NCBI RefSeq assembly: GCF_011044495.1
Contig: NZ_CP049143.1
Location: 3,906,001-3,970,000, forward strand
Reading direction: 5' to 3'
Length of the DNA stretch: 64,000 bases
DNA from: Roseimicrobium sp. ORNL1
GTDB lineage: Bacteria; Verrucomicrobiota; Verrucomicrobiia; Verrucomicrobiales; Verrucomicrobiaceae
In this document: in pieces, positions 17,857 to 26,561 of the stretch
Position numbering within the stretch: the stretch's first letter is position 1
Layout: the number at the start of each line of letters is the position of its first letter
Position numbers and translations under genes: made by a program
Notes under the pieces: model-generated
The model's database searches: none
What the model saw: the letters and a program-made list of their open reading frames with translations, nothing else
Told to the model about the DNA's origin: nothing

Positions 17857-18471
17857 TCAATCCCGCGTACGTTCCCATTCCGGGAAACAAATGGTGGTAT
17901 TCCACTCATGAAGAAGGCACGGACCAAGCCCTCGGAATTTGACAATCGTTCTATTCGCCCCTTCAAAAAGCTCCGGCAAACCGTATCCACCCGCACCGGG
18001 ATCGGTATTGTCGATTACCACGTATGCGCCAGGTTTACACCGGGCACGAGCCAGTTCCGCGCTCTCCCTGCGCCACGGCCCATCGATCAGGATGATGTCC
18101 GCATCGGCAATCAGTTGCCCAAATTGCACGGGATCAAACTCTGCGGAAACGCGCACATTCACATTATTGAGCCCTCGTTCACGGGCCATGCTCTCAACCC
18201 TCTCAGCCCAAGCTGGGTCAGTCTCAATCGATACGACGCTTCGAGCCCTTTTGGCGAACCACAAGCTCGACTGTCCCGATCCAAATTCCACAACAGCTTG
18301 GGAACCGTTCAGGATGTCCTCAAGTTGATGAATCGCCGAATACGTCAGCCACGGTATCGGTTCACCATTAACATCAACAGCGCGACTGCCCAGCAAACTG
18401 GATACGACACCAGATCTCCGTATGGCGCCAATGCCTACGCGAATTTGTCCGAAGACGATATTGAAGTTCAT
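17857..18471 (-). CDS. Class I SAM-dependent methyltransferase-like protein
   Basis: 204 residues. AVVEFGSGQSSLWFAKRARSVVSIETDPAWAERV at about 59-92 holds motif I (EFGSGQSS) and the acidic strand-2 end (ETD). ADIILIDGPWRRESAELARA at about 123-142 is the motif II region with IDGPWR, as seen in small methyltransferases of glycan and peptide tailoring clusters, and YVVIDNTDPG follows. It lies between GT47 (32 bp) and GT4 (32 bp), consistent with tailoring of the same glycan. The substrate is unknown. Confidence 0.8.
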   Translation of the reverse strand: MNFNIVFGQIRVGIGAIRRSGVVSSLLGSRAVDVNGEPIPWLTYSAIHQLEDILNGSQAVVEFGSGQSSLWFAKRARSVVSIETDPAWAERVESMARERGLNNVNVRVSAEFDPVQFGQLIADADIILIDGPWRRESAELARARCKPGAYVVIDNTDPGAGGYGLPELFEGANRTIVKFRGLGPCLLHEWNTTICFPEWERTRD

Positions 18472-18502
18472 AGGTATGTTATCGGGAAAAGCTAAAAGCT
18501 AC

Positions 18503-19507
18503 TCACTTTGCAAATGATTGGGGAAACCTGGACCGATGTTTGAGAAAACGGACAGCGCCCCTCAATTCAGTCGAGCAACCGAATCCCGCAGCCCATTTCT
18601 TCATGAGCGGAATTCGCTTTCCAAATCCAGGCCTTTTCTGCAGGGAAATGCACGCTTCTACAGTCCGCTTCAGCCACACGTCAGGACTGAACCATTCCTC
18701 CCAAGCTCGCCTTGCCAAAACGCCCATCTCGTGTGCCCGGTGACGATGGGGCTCCAGTAGCTCGTGCAGATGTTCCACTTCAGCCTCCGCTATTCTGATT
18801 GAGAAGTCATTCCAGTTGGGACCGCTCGGTGGAACCCACTCGTCGGAGATAATCACCGGCGCCCGTCCCATACTCATCACTTCGAAGAGCCGCATGGATG
18901 AAGCACCCACTCCCCGGGGACAAAGGGCAAACTGCCCCTGACCTACCGACACCTCCATGACACGTCGCAATTCCGCAATCTCGGCGGTACTCCCTGCGGA
19001 AAACGCGGCGGTGACCCGTTGGCGATTCGAATTCAGGACCAACCCACTCTCTCCATAGAGCTCCAGAAGCTTTTGTCGAACCGGATGTGTTTCACAACTT
19101 CCCGCAAACGTGAACAGCTTCAAAGGGGCCCCCAGGACTACCGATGACCAGGTCGCTGCACCCTCGCGAATGTAGGGACCGCCTGCATGCCAGTTCGCGT
19201 CATACCTTGTCCGCATGATGGATGCATAGACCCCCCGAAGGCAATCCGGTGGAAAGTCAGCATCGGAATAAACAAGGGCCTTGGTCCAGCATCTACGATA
19301 GGCCGACATGAACGGCACAAGAAGTCCTGGAACACCTCCCACATCCGAAAACAACACAATGTCCGCATCGTCTGGCTGCTCAGTCAGTTGAAGACCAGCG
19401 GTGTCATTTAGAGCCCCGGCACCTTTCAAAAGCGCCGTGTAGGAACCTCTATTCCAGAGGTTGTCCGGATTGTCCGGAAAAAGGCTCGTCAGACACACTC
19501 TTGTCAT
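18503..19507 (-). CDS. Exostosin-like (GT47-type) glycosyltransferase
   Basis: 334 residues from ATG 19507; a TTG at 19534 would extend it 9 residues into the upstream gene. The C-terminal half shows the exostosin pattern: FALCPRGVGASSMRLFEVMSMGRAPVIISDEWVPPSG, where the Pro-Arg-Gly, the R-x-F/E pair and the VIISD-x-WVPP stretch match the donor-binding region of GT47. NLWNRGSYTALL near the N terminus also recurs in bacterial members. These enzymes transfer glucuronic acid, xylose, galactose or GlcNAc residues; which one cannot be told. No signal peptide, as expected for a cytoplasmic bacterial version. Confidence 0.8.
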   Translation of the reverse strand: MTRVCLTSLFPDNPDNLWNRGSYTALLKGAGALNDTAGLQLTEQPDDADIVLFSDVGGVPGLLVPFMSAYRRCWTKALVYSDADFPPDCLRGVYASIMRTRYDANWHAGGPYIREGAATWSSVVLGAPLKLFTFAGSCETHPVRQKLLELYGESGLVLNSNRQRVTAAFSAGSTAEIAELRRVMEVSVGQGQFALCPRGVGASSMRLFEVMSMGRAPVIISDEWVPPSGPNWNDFSIRIAEAEVEHLHELLEPHRHRAHEMGVLARRAWEEWFSPDVWLKRTVEACISLQKRPGFGKRIPLMKKWAAGFGCSTELRGAVRFLKHRSRFPQSFAK

Positions 19508-19512
19508 ATCAC

Positions 19513-20175
19513 TCAGGCGCGTTGCCAGATCCAACTGGGGCCGAGTCGAGCAAACAACTTGTAGCCGTGTTTCAGGAACACCGCCTCAACTTCGGGCTCC
19601 AGGGAATCATAACCGAACTCCGCCACATAAACTTCCGGCGCATGAGTCTCAAAGGGATATACGAGTGCAATTTCCTTGTCGAACCCTTCCAAATCCGTGG
19701 ACACCAGATGGGGCGCTTGAGCATAAGGCCACCACTTCGGCAGGCAGTCGATACCCAGAACGGGTACCGTGCGTTTCGCTTTCCCCTCCGCCGGTTGAGC
19801 AACACTCACCCTGTTCATCGCGTCATGGACAGGATCTTCATCCAGTATTGCGGTGCCACATCCCTCCTCCTGCAGCACTGCAGCTGTCATATGGCGATCA
19901 CGCGGACGCATTCTCTTCCAGTCAGCGGCGTGCTTTGAATTGGCGTCCACCGTCACGCCGCTCCATCCCCGTTGATAAAAGTGATAGGTATTGCTCCAGC
20001 GGATCGGGGCGTAGCACCCAAGATCCAGGTAGTGTCCCTCAGTTTGTTCTGCATGGATCAGCGCTGCGAGCACCGCATCCTCGCCGAACTGGCTGTAGCT
20101 TGCCTTGCACGAACGCACTCCCTCCACAGAGAGTGGCAAACCCCGTTTTTTCCAAAAACCTCCAATACTGCTCAT
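19513..20175 (-). CDS. FkbM-like SAM-dependent methyltransferase
   Basis: 220 residues of the short FkbM-like type: SYSQFGEDAVLAALI at about 26-40, GHYLDLGCYAPIRWSNTYHFYQRGWSGVTVDAN at about 47-79 (motif I in DLGCYAP form and strand-2 DAN), then LVSTDLEGFDKEI at about 157-169 in place of the usual KIDVEG motif. Pattern and length fit the family. It lies 5 bp upstream of the GT47 start and 67 bp after the GT2 stop. Likely a sugar O-methyltransferase. Confidence 0.82.
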   Translation of the reverse strand: MSSIGGFWKKRGLPLSVEGVRSCKASYSQFGEDAVLAALIHAEQTEGHYLDLGCYAPIRWSNTYHFYQRGWSGVTVDANSKHAADWKRMRPRDRHMTAAVLQEEGCGTAILDEDPVHDAMNRVSVAQPAEGKAKRTVPVLGIDCLPKWWPYAQAPHLVSTDLEGFDKEIALVYPFETHAPEVYVAEFGYDSLEPEVEAVFLKHGYKLFARLGPSWIWQRA

Positions 20176-20242
20176 TTCTCTATTGGGCTAAACATCGCGG
20201 AAAAACCGGCACATCCCGGTGCCGGCAAGAAGGTGGAGTCAG

Positions 20243-21082
20243 TCAGCCGACAACCCCTTGCTGGCTTCGTTTTCCTGACCAGGATTTCCAGGCTTGATAG
20301 TGAGGACAAAAAGCACTGATAAGAGCGGCTGCCGGGTCTCGCGCGCGGAGATCATTCCGGGCCATTACAGTCAAGGAATACACCGTCAATTTCAGATAGT
20401 CTCCAAACGTCAATCGCCCCACGAGGCCGGAGTTCCATCGCCAGTACCGTTCAAGCAATTGCAATACCGAGTTGTCAGTCAGGCTCACCACCTTCAGCTC
20501 CGGGTCGAACAACACATCATATCCAGCGGCAACGAGGCGCCGTCCCAGATCGCCGTCCTCGTTGTAGCGAAACGCAGGATCAAATCCTCCCACCTCTGAA
20601 ACGACTCGCTTCTTCAGCATCGCCCCGTGGGTGGACAGGCGGGCCTGGCGGCTGAACTCATAGGGAATGTCAACTCGATACAAATGCCGGCCTCTCCAGC
20701 GCAAGGTCGCAGTGTTCTGCTTCGGCTGCACAAACCTCCCAAAAACCGCTGCAGCCTTCTCTTCATCCAGCCTCATTGCCGCGCGCCTCACAAAGTCGGA
20801 ATCCAATGCATTCGTGGCATCGCAGCATGTGACCAGGTCAAACTTGGCCTCAGCCATCGCGGTCGCCCGGGCGGCTCCCCGGCCTTTGTTGTGTGCGTGC
20901 CTGAGTACACGAACAGGAAGGTCTTTCAGGCAGTCTGCCACAGGCAGTGCCGAACCGTCATCAATTACGAGGATCTCTTCCGGCTTGTGTGACTGCTCCA
21001 GAAGACTCTGCACGGCGGCTCTCAGTGTCTCGCAGGTATTATTGAACGCCAGAAGGTACGCGCTGACCGGCGGCAAATTCAT
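20243..21082 (-). CDS. Glycosyltransferase family 2 protein
   Basis: 279 residues. VSAYLLAFNNTCETLRAAVQSLLEQ and ILVIDDGSA open the GT2 domain; KGRGAARATAMAEAKFDLVTCCDATNALDSDFV holds the metal-site region, with CDATN in place of DXD (first Asp kept, then Ala-Thr), a notable variation. GGFDPAFRYNEDGDLGRRL at about 175-193 carries the ED catalytic-base motif, and LERYWRWNSG fits the QXXRW region. The ATG overlaps the stop of the acyltransferase gene by four bases. Probably active, but metal binding may differ. Confidence 0.85.
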   Translation of the reverse strand: MNLPPVSAYLLAFNNTCETLRAAVQSLLEQSHKPEEILVIDDGSALPVADCLKDLPVRVLRHAHNKGRGAARATAMAEAKFDLVTCCDATNALDSDFVRRAAMRLDEEKAAAVFGRFVQPKQNTATLRWRGRHLYRVDIPYEFSRQARLSTHGAMLKKRVVSEVGGFDPAFRYNEDGDLGRRLVAAGYDVLFDPELKVVSLTDNSVLQLLERYWRWNSGLVGRLTFGDYLKLTVYSLTVMARNDLRARDPAAALISAFCPHYQAWKSWSGKRSQQGVVG

Positions 21083-21825
21083 TTGGAGACTGCAGAGCTA
21101 TCAGGCGCATGATTCCATCCCGCGGGAAGGTCATCAATTCGCTGGCGCGTCCAGGTCACTCCGGAGCGAATTACTTTGGCCGGCACTCCTGTGGCGATGC
21201 AGCCACTCGGGACGTCATTCGTGACCACTGCGCATGCGCCAATGATGGACCCCATGCCGATTCGAACGTTCTTCAGAATTTGCGCCCGCGTTCCTACAAG
21301 CACATTCTCTTCGAGTTCGATTGATATCGCGCGGTTCAGAATCTCACCGGTTTCCTTTTCAAAGATGGCATGCCCATCACCACATCTTATCGCGCACTGT
21401 GGCCCCAGCATGGTTCCCGCTCCAATCCGGATACGCGAGCGATCTTCCGTGAGAATGATCTCCGACTCATTCACGGATACTTCCGTCTCAATGCACACCT
21501 TGGAATCACTTCCGTGAATCCAAAAAGTCGAATTTCCAATCCTTGCCTTGGGACCAAATTTCACCTCGTTGTTGGAGCCAAGCACAACTACCCGGCACTT
21601 CAGCATCGAGGCATCGGGAGCCCATTCAATGTGGTTGTTGTCACCGAACAGCTCAATCTTGGTTTGGTCCACCACAGCTCCATTTCGGACAATTCTGTTC
21701 CGCATGCCATGGTCCGAGATCGCCTTTCCGGTCAAGCGCAAGCATCGCAACGCAAACCGTCGCCAATTTTTTGTAAGTGATGCGAGCAAGCGGATTGGTG
21801 GTAAAAGGACCTGCTCAGACTTCAC
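21079..21825 (-). CDS. Left-handed beta-helix (hexapeptide repeat) acyltransferase
   Basis: 248 residues. After a basic N-terminal stretch, imperfect [LIV]-G-x4 repeats run from about 55 to 220, with clear copies at RIRIGAGTMLGPQCAIRCGDGH, VLVGTRAQILKNVRIGMGSIIGACAVV and CIATGVPAKVIR, the last being the typical C-terminal coil of sugar O- and N-acetyltransferases. A His in GDGHAIFE may serve as base. Likely acetylates a sugar of the exported glycan. Overlaps by four bases with genes on both sides, forming an FkbM-acetyltransferase-GT2 coupled block. Confidence 0.87.
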   Translation of the reverse strand: MKSEQVLLPPIRLLASLTKNWRRFALRCLRLTGKAISDHGMRNRIVRNGAVVDQTKIELFGDNNHIEWAPDASMLKCRVVVLGSNNEVKFGPKARIGNSTFWIHGSDSKVCIETEVSVNESEIILTEDRSRIRIGAGTMLGPQCAIRCGDGHAIFEKETGEILNRAISIELEENVLVGTRAQILKNVRIGMGSIIGACAVVTNDVPSGCIATGVPAKVIRSGVTWTRQRIDDLPAGWNHAPDSSAVSK

Positions 21826-22583
21826 CTGGCAACCCAGACTGAAGAGAAGACATCGGGACCTTCACCCGAAAGGATTCGAACACTTGGATTCGGAAAGCCC
21901 GATTCGGTCAAATGTTGTAACACCACCTCGTGTCTGCGAGCGCCGTGAGTTTCAAGACACACAACCGACGACGCAGCAAGCACCCCCGGGAAATTACTTA
22001 GCAGCGAAGTCTCGCTTCCTTCGATATCAACCTTCAAAAGATTGATACCGGGCCAGTCTTTGATGATTTGATTCAAATCGAGATAGTCCACTTTCTCACC
22101 CTGGGCGTCGGATCGTTCATCAACGGAATGCGCAAAATGGCCAGGCCCTTGTGTCAACGCCCCCTGTCCCGAAACCTCACCCACAAGGCCACGGTCTACT
22201 CTCCAGCATCGACCCAGTTCTGGATTCCTTTGGATCAAGCTCTCTATCGCTGCGCAATTTTGCCGATCTGGCTCGACAGACTGCAAATGCAATCGCGAAA
22301 GAGGCAGCTTCTCCTGGAGCCAGTACTCAAACAATCTCAGGCCAAAAAGACCCACATTTGCACCCAAATCCAAGACATAACACTTCGCATCCGATTGGGA
22401 AACACGGCGACACAATTCCCGCAATGGCTCATCGTACTCCCCCAATTCGAAAATCTCGTGGAAGATCAGCCAGTCATCGTAATTCCTCAGGTGATATTTC
22501 AACCCCATTTTTGTGGCCTTCAGACCGCAGGTCGCTCTTTCCCAGCGCTTCTGCCTTATTTTGTGAAGGAAGTGTCTGAACAT
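21822..22583 (-). CDS. FkbM family SAM-dependent methyltransferase
   Basis: 253 residues. CYVLDLGANVGLFGLRLFEYW at about 68-88 is motif I; SVEPDRQNC at about 106-114 is the strand-2 acidic end; INLLKVDIEGSETSLLSNFP at about 179-198 is the KIDVEG signature of FkbM enzymes, and VVCLETHG follows. YDDWLIFHEIFELGEY near the N terminus is a common opening in this family. Predicted to O-methylate a sugar. Its start lies 33 bp after the stop of the GT11-like gene. Confidence 0.88.
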   Translation of the reverse strand: MFRHFLHKIRQKRWERATCGLKATKMGLKYHLRNYDDWLIFHEIFELGEYDEPLRELCRRVSQSDAKCYVLDLGANVGLFGLRLFEYWLQEKLPLSRLHLQSVEPDRQNCAAIESLIQRNPELGRCWRVDRGLVGEVSGQGALTQGPGHFAHSVDERSDAQGEKVDYLDLNQIIKDWPGINLLKVDIEGSETSLLSNFPGVLAASSVVCLETHGARRHEVVLQHLTESGFPNPSVRILSGEGPDVFSSVWVAR

Positions 22584-22616
22584 TGTAGGAACGCTTTTAC
22601 GACTCTGACTCGATAC

Positions 22617-23510
22617 TCAAGCAGTATGCTCCGCAAAGAAAGGCTCCCCCTTCAAATCAAGTGACTGCGGAGGCTGGCCCGTGAATACAAGAAGGTCTCC
22701 CCCTCCATAAAAGGCAGCCCATTCCGAATAAGTGCTTGGAGGGCCAATCACGATGCGGCATCTGGCCAATGCATAGAGATCTTCAATCTCCGTTCCATCC
22801 AACAGCGTTGAAGACATTCCGGAAACCAGTTGCTCCGGGATCCTCTCATCCGAAGCAACGATAAAATGCACCTGCCGCGGTGACAGCAGTTTCACGACTT
22901 GAAGCATCATTTCTCGATACTGGGCGTGGTCAAAATAATACCGCCCCCCCAGGTATTCGGCGTAGTCCCCACGGCGGACATGAATGCCGACGAGGATCTT
23001 GCCTCTAGGGACATGGCGCAACCGGTCGTCAATCGCAGCGACAACGTGCACAGCGGGCTGAAACAGGTCCACCAGTTTTCCCCTCCATTGTTCTCGGAGC
23101 TCGTCAAACTTGAGATTCCATGCAGTCCACACCAACCAGGAATGTCCGTCCTGCAGACCCTGCCTTGCCAAGTCAGCCACCGTCAGTTCATGCTCGTCTG
23201 GAGCCTCGAAGATTGATCCCTGGAAACGAAGGATCCTGTTAAACTTCGCACTCCCAAGCATTCGGGCCGCTACTTTGAAGCCGATTCGAGTATTCGTGAA
23301 CGCTCCCAGAACTCCCAGATTTCCGCTGGGGGTCCAACTGGCAACCGACCGCCCCCTGAAATGATGGAAGGAATCTGCATATTCTCCAAACGAAAGATTG
23401 TGTACCTGCCAGCCACGACTCATCGCCAGTGCCACCAAATTACCAAAGGTCAGTAATCTGTTTCCCAACCGACCGTACCTTTTCCAGAGCAAAACCTCCA
23501 TGGATGCCAT
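22617..23510 (-). CDS. Alpha-1,2-fucosyltransferase-like protein (GT11-type)
   Basis: 297 residues. The diagnostic GT11 motif H-x-R-R-G-D-Y appears as VGIHVRRGDYAEYLGGRYYFDHAQYREMM at about 173-201, the GDP-fucose-binding part. The N terminus KRYGRLGNRLLTFGNLVALA matches the G-[RQ]-L-G-N-x-L/M opening, and HFIVASDERIP and GTEIEDLYALARCRIVIGPPSTYSEWAAFYGG match the third conserved block. These enzymes transfer L-fucose (or a related GDP-6-deoxyhexose) in alpha-1,2 linkage. The two GMD paralogues in this locus would supply the GDP-sugar intermediate. An ATG nine bases further in (23501) is an alternative start. Confidence 0.85.
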   Translation of the reverse strand: MASMEVLLWKRYGRLGNRLLTFGNLVALAMSRGWQVHNLSFGEYADSFHHFRGRSVASWTPSGNLGVLGAFTNTRIGFKVAARMLGSAKFNRILRFQGSIFEAPDEHELTVADLARQGLQDGHSWLVWTAWNLKFDELREQWRGKLVDLFQPAVHVVAAIDDRLRHVPRGKILVGIHVRRGDYAEYLGGRYYFDHAQYREMMLQVVKLLSPRQVHFIVASDERIPEQLVSGMSSTLLDGTEIEDLYALARCRIVIGPPSTYSEWAAFYGGGDLLVFTGQPPQSLDLKGEPFFAEHTA

Positions 23511-23583
23511 CTATTGGAACTTCTTATGCAAGAAGAAGCATATCTGAATCCGCGCAGTTCCCTGACTTCCACCAGACCATACG

Positions 23584-24345
23584 TTAGAAGCTCTGATGAT
23601 ATGTCCAATGCCTTGTGTCATGCCCCGTCTTACGCAGGAAGACTAGGTTACCCAAGTTCTCGTCTTTCCAAGGGTGAAGGAACGACTTGGCGAAGATCTT
23701 TTCCGCCTTGGGAATTCTCTTCGCCATCGCACGGATCGAGTCCTTCCAGGAGTTCGTGCGGCTCGACTTCCCCTCGTAGCCCCGCCCGGGTTGCCAAACC
23801 TCGTAGCTCCTGTTGCTTAAGATGAAGCGAAAAACTCCCTGGAGCGAAGGCATCCACATATCGTGAAACCCCACAACACCACCAACGTCGAGTTTTTTGT
23901 CGACCATGACAAACTCCACAAGTGTCAGGTCAAAAAGATGAGAGGCATCAATGAAGGCGAACTGGATGGCTCCAAGGGAGGGAATCACTTCCTCGGCGAA
24001 TTTCCGATGAAACTCCCACAATGGCTCCAAGCCGGAGCGGCGGACCATCTCGATCCCGCTGTTTTTGTAGTTGTCTTGAAATGGATCCATCACCACGTGG
24101 CGCCCCTGGCCATTTTCCGCCAGGGCCCCGAGGATCGCCAGCGTAGACACCCCTTTTGCAAGCCCGACTTCGACCGATTGCAATGGCTTCACCTCTATCA
24201 CGGCATCAAATAGCAGCCGCGCCTCCGATTCTGAGACATTGGAGTCCAGCGGAGATTGGTTGCCGGACTCATCCCAGACCTTTTGCGTCCTGAATACCTC
24301 CTTCAAAACTGATGGAAGCACTTCATCGTGTTGCTCGTTATTCAT
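23584..24345 (-). CDS. Class I SAM-dependent methyltransferase (Methyltransf_24-like)
   Basis: ATG 24345 forms an ATGA overlap with the GT9 stop, giving 253 residues; an in-frame extension to 24459 lies wholly inside the GT9 gene and is not used. SVEVGLAKGVSTLAILGAL at about 57-75 is motif I (EVGLAKG), HVVMDPFQDNY gives the acidic strand-2 residue, and IQFAFIDASHLFDLTLVEFVMVDKKLDVGGVVGFHDMW at about 126-163 is the IDASH...HD pattern typical of this methyltransferase group. Probably tailors a glycan sugar. 73 bp separate it from the GT11-like gene. Confidence 0.84.
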   Translation of the reverse strand: MNNEQHDEVLPSVLKEVFRTQKVWDESGNQSPLDSNVSESEARLLFDAVIEVKPLQSVEVGLAKGVSTLAILGALAENGQGRHVVMDPFQDNYKNSGIEMVRRSGLEPLWEFHRKFAEEVIPSLGAIQFAFIDASHLFDLTLVEFVMVDKKLDVGGVVGFHDMWMPSLQGVFRFILSNRSYEVWQPGRGYEGKSSRTNSWKDSIRAMAKRIPKAEKIFAKSFLHPWKDENLGNLVFLRKTGHDTRHWTYHQSF

Positions 24346-25274
24346 GAAAAATTGGGAACTGCGGCTGCCTCCCCCCTGCAATCCTTCAGTCTGGAGCGAA
24401 GAACTCCTTCGACTTCGTCCACGAGAACTTTTTCCATGCACGCGATGTTGTGAGGGCACACATCTCCTCTACTGTCGTGTAACCAACATGGTCCGCAGGG
24501 CATGGGAACATAGAGGTTGTCATTGACAGCATATCCGGAGTTTTTTGGTGACTCCCTGCCTCCGTAGATGATAACCCCGGGGACGTTCACGCCGTTGGCA
24601 GCGTGCATCAGAAAACTGACGCCTCCCAGAAACAGGTCACAATTCGCCAGAACGGCCATCGATTGGCGCATCGAGAGCGCACCCGCGAATCTTGTAACGT
24701 TTTCAAACACTGGCTCAGACGCATCACCGAGCTGCACAAGCTCCACTTCGGAGGCAAAGCGGGCCAAAAGCACGCTCCACCTCTCCCTCGGCCAGTTTTT
24801 CACCTCTTCTTTTGTTCGCGTGCTGAAAGCGACTCTCAATCGCCCACCTCTGCCGAGTAGAGCGCGAGCTTCGTCCAACTCGCCCTCGCCAAGGTACACC
24901 TTGGATTGATATGCGTAATTCCTGATCCCTACTTTCTGCAGCGTTTCTTGCAGGATGTTGGCTTCACCCCGGCTTCCTGTGGCAGTTTCAAGATACCAAA
25001 ACCTCAGCGTAAAATATCCCTCTTTCGCATTGATGGTTTCCAGACACGGATCAGTCGAGACAAGCTCACTCCATTCGGTTTCCAGATTGATGCGGAGTCT
25101 TGGGTAAGTACCCTTCAAGGTGCGGCAGCAATTGGCCGCAAGAAGCGTGTCCCCGGGAGCACCGAATGCATTTTTAACCGTGAGCCGACCGCCTATTATG
25201 TCCAATATCCACAGATGGCGCAACATCCATTCATTCAAGTGCCATCGAACTCTTTCCAAGAGAGTCACAATCAC
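24342..25274 (-). CDS. Glycosyltransferase family 9 (heptosyltransferase-like) protein
   Basis: 310 residues. NAFGAPGDTLLAANCCRTLKGTYP at about 35-58 is the GT9 N-terminal pattern (G-x-GD-x-L), and FSTRTKEEVKNWPRERWSVLL at about 148-168 matches the K-x-WP-x-E-R-W motif of heptosyltransferases. FAGALSMRQSMAVLANCDLFLGGVSFLMHAANGVNVPGVIIYGG at about 197-240 matches the final donor-binding motif. CGPCWLHDSRGDVCPHNIACM near the C terminus resembles the Cys-rich tail of many GT9 members. It starts directly after the stop of the GT4 gene (zero gap). Confidence 0.87.
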   Translation of the reverse strand: MIVTLLERVRWHLNEWMLRHLWILDIIGGRLTVKNAFGAPGDTLLAANCCRTLKGTYPRLRINLETEWSELVSTDPCLETINAKEGYFTLRFWYLETATGSRGEANILQETLQKVGIRNYAYQSKVYLGEGELDEARALLGRGGRLRVAFSTRTKEEVKNWPRERWSVLLARFASEVELVQLGDASEPVFENVTRFAGALSMRQSMAVLANCDLFLGGVSFLMHAANGVNVPGVIIYGGRESPKNSGYAVNDNLYVPMPCGPCWLHDSRGDVCPHNIACMEKVLVDEVEGVLRSRLKDCRGEAAAVPNFS

Positions 25275-26486
25275 TCAACGAATTGTCCCTTTGCGACAAT
25301 TCCAAAAAGGAGATGCCGCCTCTATGAATGGTCCAATGTTCGAGTCCCAGCTCATGCGGAGTTCATACTCCGTCCTGCTCTGCTCTACCATCGTGCGGTA
25401 GCGAGCTGGGCTTCCCCATAGTTCCCTGACCCAAGTGGTTGCTTCTGCCACGAACGACTCGATGGCAAAGCACGCTCCATTCACATTTTGACTGACCAAG
25501 CTGCGAGTTCCCCCAACGATGGTCGTGACTACAGGGATTCCGAAACACGCCGCCTCGGCAAAGCAAATCGGCGCGCAGTCTGCCGTGGTAGGAAGTATGA
25601 GGAAGTGCGCCTGCCCATAAATCTCCCAAAGCCTCTTCTCCACTCCGGCCTGGTTTTTGTTGACCGTCGGAAGAATTTCCACCCCGGGCTCGTTGGCCAC
25701 ATATTCTGGAATTTGCGGCGGCCCGAGGATGATGAGTTTTGCGTCTACACCAGATTGGCGGAGACGACGAGTGACCTCAATCGCAGCGTCTCCTCCCTTT
25801 CTCTCCCAGCTCCATCCCACAAAAAGCAGATTGCAGGTGGTGGCTGTTTTCTTGGCGAGTATTTCATCCAGTTCCTTCCTGTCAGGTACTGATGTCATGC
25901 TGGGGCCAAAGAGCACGGTCTTCACTTTACCAGCGGTTTCCGGATAGTTGGTCCGGCATATCTCCGCCGCCCAATCGGAAGTAAACGCAGCCATACCTGC
26001 TCTCGACAGGCCCCGGCGCTCGAATCGCCTGCAAACCCGCTTATTTCGTGGACTTTGATAGTGGATATTGATCGGATAGAGGTCCTGCACCGCGGCAAAT
26101 ACGTGATCTGTCCACGCCGTCCAAGGCTGCTCGACACCCGCCATCCAAACGGGGTTCCCAGTACAAATGACGCCGTCAAAACCGCCGCCTGCTATTCTTT
26201 TATTGATCCGCTTTGCAAGTGACCGGATGACGATCGAGTTGCTGGCAGGATTATAGAAATGTGGCTCCAGCCGCATCATCCATCTTTGGGCCAATCTACC
26301 GAACCACTCGGCAGCCTTAGAAGGTCGGGCTTCTATCTGACTGCACTCCCAGCCTTGAGCAGCAAGGGCATGTGCAACATAGTAAGGGTACAGTCCTCGA
26401 TCTCCCATCGGCGCATGGTCAACAAGCGCCAATCTTCCCTTTGATTGTCGAAGGGGAATCGAATCAACCTTTTCGCGCGTGGACAT
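25275..26486 (-). CDS. Glycosyltransferase family 4 protein
   Basis: 403 residues. The N-lobe has KGRLALVDHAPMGDRGLYPYYVAHALAAQGWECSQIEA; the C-lobe has TCNLLFVGWSWERKGGDAAIEVTRRL at about 218-243 and AHFLILPTTADCAPICFAEAACFGIPVVTT at about 293-322, where the usual EG-x-EA motif appears as DCAPICFAEAACFG. The domain is complete and of normal length. It lies 75 bp downstream of an FkbM gene and abuts the GT9 gene. Confidence 0.87.
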   Translation of the reverse strand: MSTREKVDSIPLRQSKGRLALVDHAPMGDRGLYPYYVAHALAAQGWECSQIEARPSKAAEWFGRLAQRWMMRLEPHFYNPASNSIVIRSLAKRINKRIAGGGFDGVICTGNPVWMAGVEQPWTAWTDHVFAAVQDLYPINIHYQSPRNKRVCRRFERRGLSRAGMAAFTSDWAAEICRTNYPETAGKVKTVLFGPSMTSVPDRKELDEILAKKTATTCNLLFVGWSWERKGGDAAIEVTRRLRQSGVDAKLIILGPPQIPEYVANEPGVEILPTVNKNQAGVEKRLWEIYGQAHFLILPTTADCAPICFAEAACFGIPVVTTIVGGTRSLVSQNVNGACFAIESFVAEATTWVRELWGSPARYRTMVEQSRTEYELRMSWDSNIGPFIEAASPFWNCRKGTIR

Positions 26487-26561
26487 ACCTGTTTTAGCTC
26501 CGGAAAAGTTGGCTAAAGCTCACCCCGTCCAACCGGTCTCTTTGCGCTCTAAATTCCCAGC

